Of a stretch of 64,000 nt of DNA, positions 54,120-64,000 are shown piece after piece (position 1 is the stretch's first letter; each line of letters begins with the position of its first letter). Source of the DNA: Rhizopus arrhizus (lineage: Eukaryota; Mucoromycota; Mucoromycetes; Mucorales; Rhizopodaceae); assembly GCA_024220505.1 (NCBI GenBank), contig JAKZZE010000002.1, positions 434,001 through 498,000 of the forward strand. Direction: 5' to 3'. The position numbers were made by a program, and so were the translations under genes. Below the pieces are notes generated by a model that saw only the letters and a program-made list of their open reading frames with translations, searched no databases and had not been told where the DNA came from.

Positions 54120-54441
54120 TTTTTGCTGGCTTGCCAGCATCTCAACATTCCCTTAATAAACTCTATTGTTTGTATAAAGTATTCTGCTTCAACGATGTGT
54201 GTAACTGGCTGTGAAAGTGGTCGGAATTCATGATGATAATCATTTCTTGAATGACAGCCTTTATTACTTGAGCTTGATAGAAACTTAAAGAATCCTTGAT
54301 CCATTTTGTTTCAGCAAATGGAGTACAAAATGTTAATCAAGTTCATCCTCTTTCCTTTAGTCGCAACTTCATATACTTTCCGAATTTCCGTTGGTGTAAT
54401 AAATACGAACTAATTTTGGGATAACCATTTCAAGAGCGGAA
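54120..54441. other. 3' flank of SEC13 with possible coding remnant on the minus strand
   Basis: A small inverted repeat TGCTGGCTTGCCAGCA lies right after the SEC13 stop (54123-54138). On the minus strand 54300-54160 reads protein-like (WIKDSLSFYQAQVIKAVIQE), with stops around it. It may belong to the degenerate repeats that follow. Nothing firm. Confidence 0.3.
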
Positions 54442-54800
54442 GACTAAGTTCTAGAGGGATAGTTGGGATCTTTTCAGGGACAAATAAGCGAGTTCATGTA
54501 GTAAAGTACAAATAGCGGACCATCGAACTGTCCTAGCGACAGCCTTCTGGGGCTTATTAGGCAATTGATTCAACAGGAAAGGCAGAGAATCAAGGACCGA
54601 GGAAGGCATTTGTAGCTGACGGCGTATGTGCAAGTAACAGATGGCATACTGCCTTGTGAAAAGGTGATTTGAGTGGTAAGAGCATGACTTTGGCTTTCCG
54701 CCAGGTAACCAGCCTAATCTCCAGCGTAGACATCAATCACATTATAGCTGAGTTATGGGAAGCCAAAGGATGGGATCAGTATCAATTCCAGGGCAGCATT
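54442..54800 (-). pseudogene. Degenerate coding repeat of unidentified family, copy A
   Basis: On the minus strand the sequence reads VIDVYAGD, a stop, then AGYLAESQSHALTTQ near 54745-54685. After a frame change it reads LQMPSSVLDSLPFLLNQLPN, KPQKAVARTVRWSAICTLL and HELAYLSLKRSQLSL near 54618-54451. The same order of motifs occurs in copy B about 0.8 kb away. The reading frames are broken in both. The family is not recognised. A decayed transposon ORF is the most likely source. Confidence 0.4.
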
Positions 54801-55196
54801 GGGATAGGATCTTAGCAAATTGACTGGTAAATGGTTTTAAAAAATTGTCTTGAAGAAAAGTATAGCGAATTGGTTTGAGTTTGTTTGTAGTTAATAAGTC
54901 AAGTTGAGGAACACACTGTAACCAAAGTGAGCTTCTAGTGATCTTGCCCCATTAGGACTTACTTTGTACTGCTAGTATGTGAGGGAGTAGATTGGAAAGT
55001 AAGTTATCCTCAGGCAGTATAGTTAACCGAAGTAGAAATAAAGCTTGTAAAATGTGATTATAATAGATACGATTAATTTTTTTTTATTTATTAAAAAAAA
55101 ATTGTGAGCGCGTGATATCTTTAATATGTCTTAATCGCTCAATTCAGATCAAAAAGGAATGAAAGGGATCGAATAAACATCCTTTGGGATCAAGCA
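54801..55196. other. Spacer between the two degenerate repeat copies
   Basis: No coding content was recognised; it contains an A/T-rich block near 55076-55104. Confidence 0.4.
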
Positions 55197-55717
55197 CTAA
55201 AAAAGTAAAAGGAAAGTGAGTGGGTAAGGAGGGAAAGACATGTTATAAACATCAGTATGAGTTCTGGAGCAACCAATCCAAGGCTCGTTTTCCTGAAAAT
55301 AATAGAGGTGAGAAAGGTAACTTTTAAGATGGAAATGATCGAGTTTAAAAAGAACCAGACATATGGTGGGCCAGCGGAGAAACCAAGAGCAAACAGATTG
55401 AAAGGAACGTGGTTTGCGAGAGAGCAGTATGTTCAAAGGGAAAGACAAGAGATCTTCAATATTAATTTGCATTTGTAATCTTTGATGCATATTGAGACAT
55501 TAAATAACTTGTATCTTGGAAAGAGAGCGGCCAGGATGCTGGTGACAGAGCTTTGGTTGGCTACCAGGCAGCCAATCAAGTCCCCAACGGACACATCTGC
55601 TGCGTTCAGAATAGGAAATGGAAAGCCGAAGTATAGGATCCAAGGGCAAAGAAGAACGGCACAGAGAGAGCAGCTTAGACTGAGAAGCTGATTGTTTTGC
55701 AAAAAGCTGCCTTCCAT
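55197..55717 (-). pseudogene. Degenerate coding repeat of unidentified family, copy B
   Basis: The minus-strand frame from 55717 reads PWILYFGFPFPILNAADVSV, GDLIGCLVANQSSVTSILAA and LFPRYKLFNV. It shifts near 55480 into LQMQINIEDLLSFPLNILLS, RKPRSFQSVCSWFLRWPTIC and LVLFKLDHFHLKSYL. It parallels copy A: DVxxGDxxGxL...QS...T, then LQM, L-S-P, LL, KP, RW--IC--L. It has the same orientation as copy A. It has no known domain that I can name. Confidence 0.4.
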
Positions 55718-56429
55718 GAATCTACATTTGACGACCTTAAAAGAACGAGTACAGAGGGTATTGCCTAATCTCGAACAACGCTGCTATAGTACTGTTTTCA
55801 AAAGTTTGCGCCGTTAAGCTTGACCGAAATGCTGCTTGATGTGAGGTAGCAGATATCACAATAGATAGTATGTCTTTTAAATAAAGGAGAAGGATTTTCC
55901 ATAAAATGAGAATTCAGAGCTTCTAAAATGAGAAAAATTTCATTGGTCAATTGAAATAGTGTGAGCAATAATTGAGAGACTCTTATTTAAACGCATTGCA
56001 CAACTAACTGAAAATGACAGAAGGGAAACGTTCATTTTTTTGTCGGACGGAAGAGAGCGTTCCTTCTTGATCTGATTATATAGCAACCAAGCACTATTAA
56101 AGACTAACAGTGTGGCTATATGGAAATGTACACTTATTAATATGTACGTACATCTACCAAAATAGACTAACGAATGTGTAGCAAGTACTTATATTAAATC
56201 ATGTAAATATCTGCATAATAGCAGTGACATTTAACTATTTTCATAATGCTTAGGGCATTTTGCCAACAGCGTAGTACGTATATTAATGAATAAAACCATA
56301 TATGATTTTGGGCCTTATTGAATTTTCCTTTTTTATTATTCTTTTGAGAGCAAAATAATAACTATTCCTTCATATCTGAAGAATATGGCTATTTGGTTTG
56401 TGGCTGAGAAGACTGTTTAAGATCTTTTG
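55718..56429. other. Intergenic region
   Basis: AT-rich; no gene recognised. Confidence 0.5.
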
Positions 56430-56847
56430 CTGATAAAGTTACATTAAGAAAACATGCTTATGGCATTCATACAGTTGAAATCACAGTCAAAATTGATAAA
56501 GGCACACGAAAGTAAGTGAGAGCGTCACCATTGTATCTAATTGTATTGTAAATTGTCTAGTCTCATATTCTGCAGTGAGAGACCCCCAAGGTTTCACTTG
56601 CGTTGTGTGTCTTAACATTCTGAAAACAACCTCAACATTTAAAGTTCACGTTGCAAATGCTCACGATGGAACAACTAGTACCTTTAGCGTGAATAACCCA
56701 AAAGGCAAAAGAAAATCCGGTTTCAGTCCTACAGTAACTACCAAGTTACCTAGAGTATATGACAAAAGCGAGACCTAACAGGCTATAGATACTTCCAAAG
56801 AGGACAGTGTTTTGACAAAGGAAATCGCCACTATTGCTGCTGCTGCT

Positions 56848-56899
<52 letters not shown>

Positions 56900-57965
56900 A
56901 TTCAGATATAACAGAGCAGCAAAAATGCTTATTGCTCACTGACTTATTAAATTTGGAACCGATTGCGGTGAAAACGCCAAATAAAGATTTTTACCTACTG
57001 GGAAGTAACTTATCCATTACAGATCTTGCAGTAAATCAACCTTCAGCAACTTTCGTAATCCCTTCCTTACATGTTTCAACAGTCCATGCTTCTGCGGCAC
57101 ATCAAAACTTATTGCAACATCTCACGGCCAATTCTGGTATTTCCAACATCCTTGAAGTGTTTAAAGTGTAAAAAATGAGAGTAAAGAAGAAATCACAAGA
57201 CCAAGCAATATCTCGAAAGCTCTATACTTTTATTAAAGAAAAATTCGAAGGCTATCCATACTACTTTGAACAGAACTTGAGATTAGATGACAGAAGATAC
57301 AAGATATCAAGCCCAACAACATTGCTCTAGCTGAAAGTGGCCTAGTTTATTTCAAAGCTCTGTAGTTGGAAAGGTACGCTGCTTTTTTTTTAGGAGTTGC
57401 TTCAAGCATGCTGCTGTTCTTCAAGTTCATTATGTGAACACACCAACCAGTCATACTACTGCCTAGCCAATCCACCGAAAACTTCGACTATCGTCTTATT
57501 TCAGAAACCAGCTTGATGACCATTCCCTAATTGCTAACTTTAAACGGAAATTTGATGATGCTACCTTTGTGATGGGAAATTGGTTAGCTCCAAACTCCAT
57601 GTTTCATGAGCCCATTTGTGGTGTACGTTTTCGAAGAATCCTTCAGAAGAATGACTTCTGTATTCTCCTGATTGATGAATTTCGAACAAGCAACTACTAT
57701 CCCATATTATGAAAAAACGGTCATGGAGGCCTTTCCAATGACACCAAACCCTCGTCAAGTTAAAACTGCCGAGTGCCTATAAATAATGACAATGGGGATG
57801 CCGATAGTAGAAAACACTTTCGCCTCTGGAATCGTGACTTAACTGCTTGCATCAACATGTTGCATATTATTCGTTCGCTTCGTGAGAAATGCCAGATTCC
57901 GGAAAGTTTCAGATGTGATGTTCCTTAAAGATCAAGTAAATCTAGAGAGCACGCTGAAAATCTAT
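56430..57965 (+). pseudogene. Degenerate gene with C2H2 finger fragments and a Fanzor/TnpB-like C-terminal remnant
   Basis: Protein-like blocks on the + strand, in changing frames. FADKVTLRKHAYGIHTVEIT (about 56428-56487) is followed by an intron-like GTAAGT...TAG. DPQGFTCVVCLNILKTTSTF and KVHVANAHDG (56581-56670; C2H2 finger CVVC...H...H) come next. A stop and a 49-base poly(T) at 56849-56897 then interrupt it. LTDLLNLEPIAVKTPNKDFY and a few further blocks follow. At 57570-57960 come VMGNWLAPNSMFHEPICG, NDFCILLIDEFRTSNYY and RLWNRDLTACINMLHIIRSL. The last set matches the RuvC-II, zinc-ribbon and RuvC-III (WNRD) order of TnpB/Fanzor-like proteins. The zinc ribbon itself is damaged. Whether finger and nuclease parts were one gene is uncertain. 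Confidence 0.5.
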
Positions 57966-58281
57966 AAGACCAACGTCTAGATGTATTAAGTGAAAGTAAT
58001 AAACATGATAATGGTTTTATTATTTTTCAACTCTGTACATACATTAATCATTATCACTTTCATGTAAGTATCCTAAATATCTCAGCAAGAGACGTATTTA
58101 ACTTCCTTCTATTTTATTTACATCTATTTGGGTATTTTCTTTGCTTTCTATTTGGGTATCTTTTCTTGTCAATTTTTATTCTGAATTCTTTCCGATTTTG
58201 TTACGTTCCTTCATCAATTTTTCTTACCTCTTTTCCAATTATTTCAACTCAGTTTACCAATAATTAATAAAAATAGTGTAG
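57966..58281. other. Intergenic region, promoter of the fucosyltransferase gene
   Basis: AT-rich, with TTTAT/TTTCT stretches; no gene recognised. Confidence 0.5.
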
Positions 58282-60142
58282 ATGGTAGTTGATGTACCTT
58301 ACCAGAGAGTTCATACAGGACAGAATGAGCTTAATGGAAGTTTACTTGTTAAATATAGACTAGCAAAAGCCTTAACAATGATAAGCTTATCCGCCATTGT
58401 CTTCATGGCAGCATATTCTTTATTTCATCCAAGTAAGCAGTAATGAGGATCCTTAGATTACTCTTTTTTTAAGATCACTTTATTTACGTATTTGTTTGGA
58501 AAGGTATTGTATACAGCAAAACAAAAAGCAACGTAAATATCAACGAACAAGAAAATACTATACCGATCGATTTTACTCCACAAGAAGAACCCTGTTATTT
58601 GCCCAACAAAATTTTAATAGAGCAGCCTAGAGATGGCTCGTATTCGCCTCCTTCTCCTCACATTTCACTGTTACAAGCTGTTAGTCATGCTACCAATGAG
58701 GAGTTTCAAAGCTATTGTAAAAAGTATAATGAAAATCAAGGTGGATTCACAGACGAATGGAAATACAATGAAAAGGGTGAATGTGGCAACTGGCAAAATA
58801 AATATATCAAGTTGCATAAAAGGAACATGGCCATATTAAAACAATACAAAAAGGACGAATTTTCTAACAAGATCAAAATCAAGGATAGGCCCAAGTTCGT
58901 TTCTTATCTCTGTAAAGAAGTGCCAAAAAATAGCAATAGAGGTTGTGGCGGATTGGCAGATAGAATGGGAGGTAAAAAAAATATTGGAAAGGGCCGGTTC
59001 ATTTCTTGCTAATGCTTTATTAGGTATGATTTCAACGTTTTTTTATGCCTTGTTAACAGATAGAGCCTATTTACTCAATTGGGCTGAAAGAAATCCATTG
59101 CCTTTAGAAGCTATTTGGGAAAGACCTTACATCGATTGGTCTCATGATCCAAAAGAAATGGAATTATTATTTAGCGATGAAGAGAACCCACTGCTTGGAT
59201 ATCAAAAAGTAAATTTACTTAATAGAAAATACAACGACCTTATTGCTACTGTGTTTCCTGATGGTGGGAATACAGAGTTTAAAGATTTGTGGAATGAAAC
59301 GGTAAGAGAAAAAATTCAAAGACTATATATATTCTTTTTGATATCTTTTCTTTATGTAGTATGTCGAGGTACGATCAAACCGTGGATTTATAATCCATAC
59401 CTTTCAATTATCCCAGAAATACAAAAAGATACTAAACAATATGGGATTGACCAAGGAAAACACATTCAGATGCATCACTGACTTCTTGTTTCGCCCAACT
59501 ATTGGATCGAGACGTTTTTTAAATGCATACAAGAAATTGTTTGAAATGAAGAGTATTCTTAGCATTGGTATACAGATACGAACAGACGACAATGCACTTG
59601 CTAATCCTCAACACGATTCAAATGGATTGAAAAAGTGGGGCCACTTTTTGAAATGCGCTGGCGAATTGGCCAGCTTTAAGAGAGAGCCGCATCATAAACA
59701 TATTGTCTTTTTTTTGGTAACTGACTCTGCTCACTTGCGCAAACAGTTTGTCTCTTTAAATCGCAATAAGAATTTAGCTCAAAAGTATCTAAGTGAAGAC
59801 ATTGTTGAATCCTCAAGTATGGTTATTACAGGATTGCCTCTTGAGCATATCGAACCTGATCAAGTCGCAAAGTACATTAATGTAGAAGATCCTAAAGAAG
59901 TAAATAAGGCCAGAATGCAGCCAGGTGTGAATAGTGCTTATATGGAAAATTGGTTATTGGGTCATACACAATACCGTGTGATTAGTGTCCAAGGATATGG
60001 AAAAATGGCTTCATTTTATTCGGGAGAGGACAAAACTTCTATTTCCATGCCCAAGAATGGTAAAGCTAAACTTCCCGTTTGCTCCGCAGACAATTCATTT
60101 ACTTCCTTTGAGTGGTTGAGCACACAATGGAGTTTAGGATGA
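58282..60142 (+). CDS. GT37-like fucosyltransferase, type II Golgi membrane protein, 559 aa, four exons
   Basis: Exons are 58282-58432, 58504-58971, 59024-59301 and 59360-60142; all junctions keep frame. There is a short cytoplasmic tail, then one membrane segment at about residues 28-47 (AKALTMISLSAIVFMAAYSL), typical of Golgi glycosyltransferases. The lumenal part contains CGGLADRMGGMISTFFYALL then TDRAYLLNW, resembling the plant/GT37 GxGxRxxxxxSxFLYALLTxR block. It also has NMGLTKENTFRCITDFLFRP and LSIGIQIRTDD near residue 370, like the GT37 nucleotide-sugar-binding IGIQIR motif. Mucoromycota walls contain fucose, so a role in wall fucan or glycoprotein synthesis is plausible inference. 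The family call rests on motifs only; the acceptor is unknown. Confidence 0.75.
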
Positions 60143-60214
60143 AATCGCAAGTCACACACATATAGATGTATTCATATTGCTCATTCACATAATTTATTTC
60201 TTGAATAAAAAAAA

Positions 60215-60756
60215 ATGTCCATTGCTAATCAAATTGAACAAAGTAATTCTCTTTTTTTAAATTTAATGATCAAGAATTAAATATAGCTCTTTATAGTTCT
60301 TGCTGAAAAAGAACATCTAGCAGAAGAAATATTAATTAACAAACAAGCCGTAATAAAAAGGAGTATTTTATGCATAGATTAGATCAATAACTAAGACAGT
60401 TTAGATTACTGATTTTGACAAAAGAAAAACCTCAAACAAGGAAGCTTTATCACAAATAAAAAAGTCAAATGATAAGAAGGCATGGACATTTTTCGGTGAT
60501 ATGTTTATTCAACTCCCAAAAGAGAAGGCAAAAGAGCTGGTTGAGAAAGGTTAAACAAATACTGCTTTATTATGTAAAGTAGATCCATTAACGCATATAC
60601 TTAGATCAATCATTGTTAGACGAAAAGGTTGAAGCAGCCAAAAATATAATAAAAAACAATGCAAAAAAGATAGAGGAGATTGAGGGCAAAAGGGATGTTC
60701 ATGGATTTAGTTTAAATGGAATAACAGCAACAGATTTATATAATAATACTAAGTAA
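60215..60756 (+). CDS. PDRG1-like prefoldin-type protein, 125 aa, four exons
   Basis: Exons are 60215-60242, 60297-60349, 60405-60549 and 60605-60756. The product begins MSIANQIEQILAEKEHLAEE, continues ILINKQAITDFDKRKTSNKE and TFFGDMFIQLPKEKAKELVE, then KDQSLLDEKVEAAKNIIKNN, ending FSLNGITATDLYNNTK. It aligns by eye with human PDRG1 (LAEEVLADKRQIVDLD..., FGNMFIKMP, IEKDQDHLD, GFNLNP). PDRG1 is a prefoldin-like subunit of the R2TP/URI complex that assists assembly of RNA polymerases and PIKKs. Intron 3 uses the weak donor GTTAAA. The gene is made of exons too short to show as ORFs, so it is easily missed. It overlaps the PLD stop by 8 bases. Confidence 0.85.
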
Positions 60757-63700
60757 AAATAACAAGTGGTGTTACACTATCAATGATAGTACCAGACAAT
60801 AAATTTTCGTTCTTCAAATAATCTTTTGGAAATAATACAATATGCCCTTGAACCTGTTCCAGCTGTTCACATATCTCTGGTTCAGATAGCGTTGCATCTG
60901 CTACATGCCCAACATCCGCTGGCATAAATGCTCGGTGCTGATCATAAGTATGAATTGTATCATCAGGCACACATCGAAATAGTTTCCGGTAAATAGTTGT
61001 ATTTGTTGTTGCGCGTTTCATCCAAATGTTATTATAAAATCGATCAGACAGTGGATCAAGTGCTGCTGCATCATGTCGCTTTGGATGACGGTGGGTTTTG
61101 AAAGTATCATATAAACTGTAAGCTCTACTTGCCCTATCTAGCATCTTGACGGGCTCATCTGCTTCTATTTGTCTAATGTCTTCTGCGTTGTTACGTGATC
61201 TCGTCAAGCTTGGGTAAAGACTTAAGTGCCGCGAGATGCCCGCTTCATTGCTATTATTAATTTTCTTTTCTGCTGTTCCCTTTAGTAAATCTGACCATTT
61301 ATCAAAGTTCAGCAAACCCAAGTGCTCTTTCCACAGTTGCATACGAAGTGTATGTGCAAATTTAGCTGCTTTATATTCTTTGCCATCCATAAAAGAAGGG
61401 ACCATTTCTGTATCTTCTACAAGCAAAGCCACTTCTGAATCTCTATTCCCTAATTGGGATCTGTCATTGATATTGGCTATGTGAAAAGCATTAGAAATAG
61501 TAAGTTTCTCTCTTTTATTTCATACCTGATCCCATTAATACAATACGGTCATCAACAATCATTAATTTACTGTGGATATATAATATTTCTGTTACATAAC
61601 TAAATCTATCATCTAGGGTTGGCTGACTCCTTCTTGGTTTTGAACTAGAGTAAGATTGATTGGATGGAACTCTGTTTAGATCATCAAATGGATTTTCAGC
61701 TCTTGCTGGTGCTTTAAGCTTTGCATAATTTCTCAAGCTGAACCAGTTAATGTATTTATCTGGATCTATGCCGTACTCCTTTAACTTTTCAATAATTGAA
61801 TTGCCACCTCTTGATATAGTTGTATATTGAAAATGCATTACATTCCTATTTAAACTGTTAGCCATATAATAGAAATGTATTGCTTTTCCTGTTTACCTAG
61901 CGGAAGATGCTTCGCTTGAAGCTAAATCACCTTCAAAAGCAGGAATTAAAGGTATGATAATATATACTCGGAATTTTTCGTTGTTATCATGCGCTCGTTT
62001 AATACGAGATACAAGTGCTTGGGCAATTTTATTTCTCAGTAGTTTATCTTCTTTTGTTGTACTAACTATAAAAAAAGTAATTAATTAGAACATCAAATAT
62101 TGATTTACATATGAGCATTTACTAAAGAATTGATTTTCTATGTAGACATAATGCTTAGCTTGTGAAATACATTCCATGTAAGCATTATAAACAGAATGCT
62201 AAAGAAAACTTTGTTAGATGTTTTGAAAGAGTAGTATAATCACTTTCTTACTTCTCGTTCAATATCACTGCTCCACCTAGCAGAGCTTCTCAACAATTGT
62301 ACTTTACAAGTGCCCATAAATTTACTTTCGTCTCTTGCTGCTACATATTCACCCTTGGGCATAAGGAAAGGAACAGTACGTCTGTGCATACTCTTTGAAG
62401 CCTTTAAAAAGTTCCATCTTTGAATGAAGTGTCTTGAGATATCACGAGCAATAGGGCCAACCTTTATGATACATAATAAGTTAAAGTGACATACAAAAAA
62501 TATGGTTATCATTTACAACACCAAGCGTCACATCATGCCAAGGCATTCTGGGGGTGACAGTTCTATCAACCAAGGTTTTATCGTACTGAGCAACATTAAC
62601 AAAGTCTTTCACTCTTGGGTTTGAATAATCTTGTCCTGGGAACACTTCACGGTCATGGCCTTCGGCAGGGAAATCAGACAATGAGTGAGCATGTGTATCG
62701 TATCGTCTATGATAAAGATGTCAGTGTGTGAAATGCCATAATTCATGTTTTTTTTTTTCTCTAACCCAAAACACAAGTCTAGTCCACCAAGAAAAGCTAA
62801 TCGATTATCGACCACTACAATTTTCTAACAAATATGCAATGAGCTATTTGTTCTGAAACAATAATATATATGCATACTTCATGGTGTGACCAGAATAAGA
62901 CTGTATCGTTCGATAAACTATGATCTGGATTTCTTTGTACTTTATAATAATGTTTAGTATACAACAAAAAAAGAAAGAAAAGCGCACTTACCAATTATAT
63001 TTGGATGCAAGTTTTGAAGATGTTGCTTTGTATGTACAGAATCAATAGTCAGCGCAAGGGACATATCCTTATAAACAATAATATAGATTTTCACACCTTC
63101 TATAGCTTTACGTTTCAATAATCTATCCAATCTAAAATCTTGATTCTCTTCAGGAGGTCTTCTTAAATACTACTTTTTCATTTAATTCGTACAATTTTAC
63201 GTTTGAGCTTTTCTTCATTTTATTTTACCAGTTCAGGAGATAACCACCAATCAGCGATATAAATTTCAACTTTGGCCGATAAAATAGCTTCAGCTACAGC
63301 ATTGAAATGATCTGAAGAAGGAGAAGAGAAAGAAAAAGAAAATCATGAGCAAAAGAAAGATAGAGGGAAAAAATACATGTATTCTTTTTTTATTACTTTC
63401 ACCGTCAACAAACCATTTCACTTTTGCATTGTGACGGATGGGTGCAAAAGATCCAAAGCGGTGGTGATAGACCCAGGGACTTTCACTTTTTACCTTTTGA
63501 ATACTTTCTATCCATTGATCGATTTCCCTCTTTGTTCCTTTGATTTCAATTTCTCTCGACTGATTGCGTATCTTAATGTGATAGCTACCTAAATAAACTC
63601 GTGGTTCATGTACTTCAAATTTAAGCGAACTATCAAACAGTAGCACGTCTGTAGGTTCACTTGATGCAGCGTCCTTGCAGAAGGCCATGTAAGAATCACG

Positions 63701-64000
63701 GAGGATGATCCATTCGGTTGTCCAACGCTTTTTGAATCTCGATATACAAAGACATCGGGGCGCAACATGATGAATGCGATTTCTCAAATAACCTTCCTTA
63801 CCCTTCCAACCCATGTCGTGTACGATACTGATGGCGGACAATTCTAGAAATTCACAAATGTCGTAGCTTGCTATTGCATGAGCACGCAGCAAGAGCTCTC
63901 TGAGGTAGTTGGTCAGATCAAGGCGTCTAGTGGTGTACATCTGCTTGTTTTCAAAAAGGCCGATAGTTGATTTGGCTGTATCTAGCAAATTCGATAGTTG
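60749..64000 (-). CDS. Phospholipase D (PLD1/SPO14 type), 5' end cut by the right edge; 892 residues visible, 11 exons
   Basis: Hydrolyses phosphatidylcholine to phosphatidic acid. Exons seen are >64000-63397, 63311-63229, 63169-62992, 62939-62878, 62824-62766, 62706-62517, 62461-62252, 62198-62123, 62065-61897, 61845-61526 and 61476-60749. They begin with the end of a PX-like region (TRRLDLTNYLRELLLR), then a PH domain (KEGYLRNRIHHVAPRC to EIDQWIESIQKVK). The first catalytic motif is WSHHEKIVVVDNRLAFLGGL (HxKxxxxD). Then come DVTLGVVGPIARDISRHFIQ, HSVYNAYMECISQAKHYVYI and the second motif IHSKLMIVDDRIVLMGSANI. The C terminus GHIVLFPKDYLKNENLLSGT to VTPLVIFT resembles the usual PLD1 end. Both HKD motifs are intact. 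One donor is GTTAGA (62765). The PX start lies outside the window. Confidence 0.95.

Overview
This window looks like nuclear DNA of an early-diverging fungus, most likely a Mucoromycota (Mucorales-type) species. It is AT-rich, with gene-dense blocks carrying many 45-75 bp GT-AG introns. The gene set is typically fungal: chitin deacetylase, fungal-type PDX1, a PHO80/PCL-like cyclin and a kelch-BTB protein. The window also holds a chromovirus, a LINE and several degraded TnpB/Fanzor-like remnants. Assignments rest on reading translations and known family motifs; no database search was possible.

Layout: 1-5.6 kb is a gene block. It holds the 3' end of an unknown gene, a bHLH factor, a 53-aa protein, NMD3 and RLP24 (two 60S biogenesis factors sharing one short divergent promoter) and COQ6. 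5.6-13.5 kb holds a hypothetical acidic protein, gluconokinase, a Fanzor-like pseudogene, a coiled-coil/zinc protein and mitochondrial ribosomal protein mL46. 13.5-30.9 kb is a repeat island: a second Fanzor-like pseudogene, tRNA-Lys(CTT), a nearly complete LINE with a 13-bp target-site duplication, and a Ty3/Gypsy chromovirus with apparently identical 415-bp LTRs and a 5-bp duplication. 31-46 kb returns to genes: chitin deacetylase, PDX1, a PCL-like cyclin, a Dsk2/ubiquilin shuttle, U2 snRNA, an EHD ATPase and TRAPPC6/Trs33. 46-54.1 kb has a kelch-BTB protein, an F-box protein and SEC13. 54.1-58 kb holds degraded repeats, including two copies of one unidentified family and a third Fanzor-like remnant. 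58.3-64 kb has a GT37-like fucosyltransferase, a PDRG1-like prefoldin-type protein and a phospholipase D running off the right edge.

Most genes are spliced, and exon junctions were placed by keeping frame and matching known family sequences. Three structures stand out: a 4-nt internal exon in NMD3, a start-codon-only first coding exon followed by a GC-AG intron in SEC13, and a LINE ORF2 whose only in-frame ATG is followed eight codons later by a TGA. Functionally, several genes serve membrane traffic (SEC13, TRAPPC6, EHD, PLD), 60S ribosome maturation (NMD3, RLP24), mitochondrial function (COQ6, PDX1, mL46) and the cell wall (chitin deacetylase; possibly the fucosyltransferase). They are not operonic.
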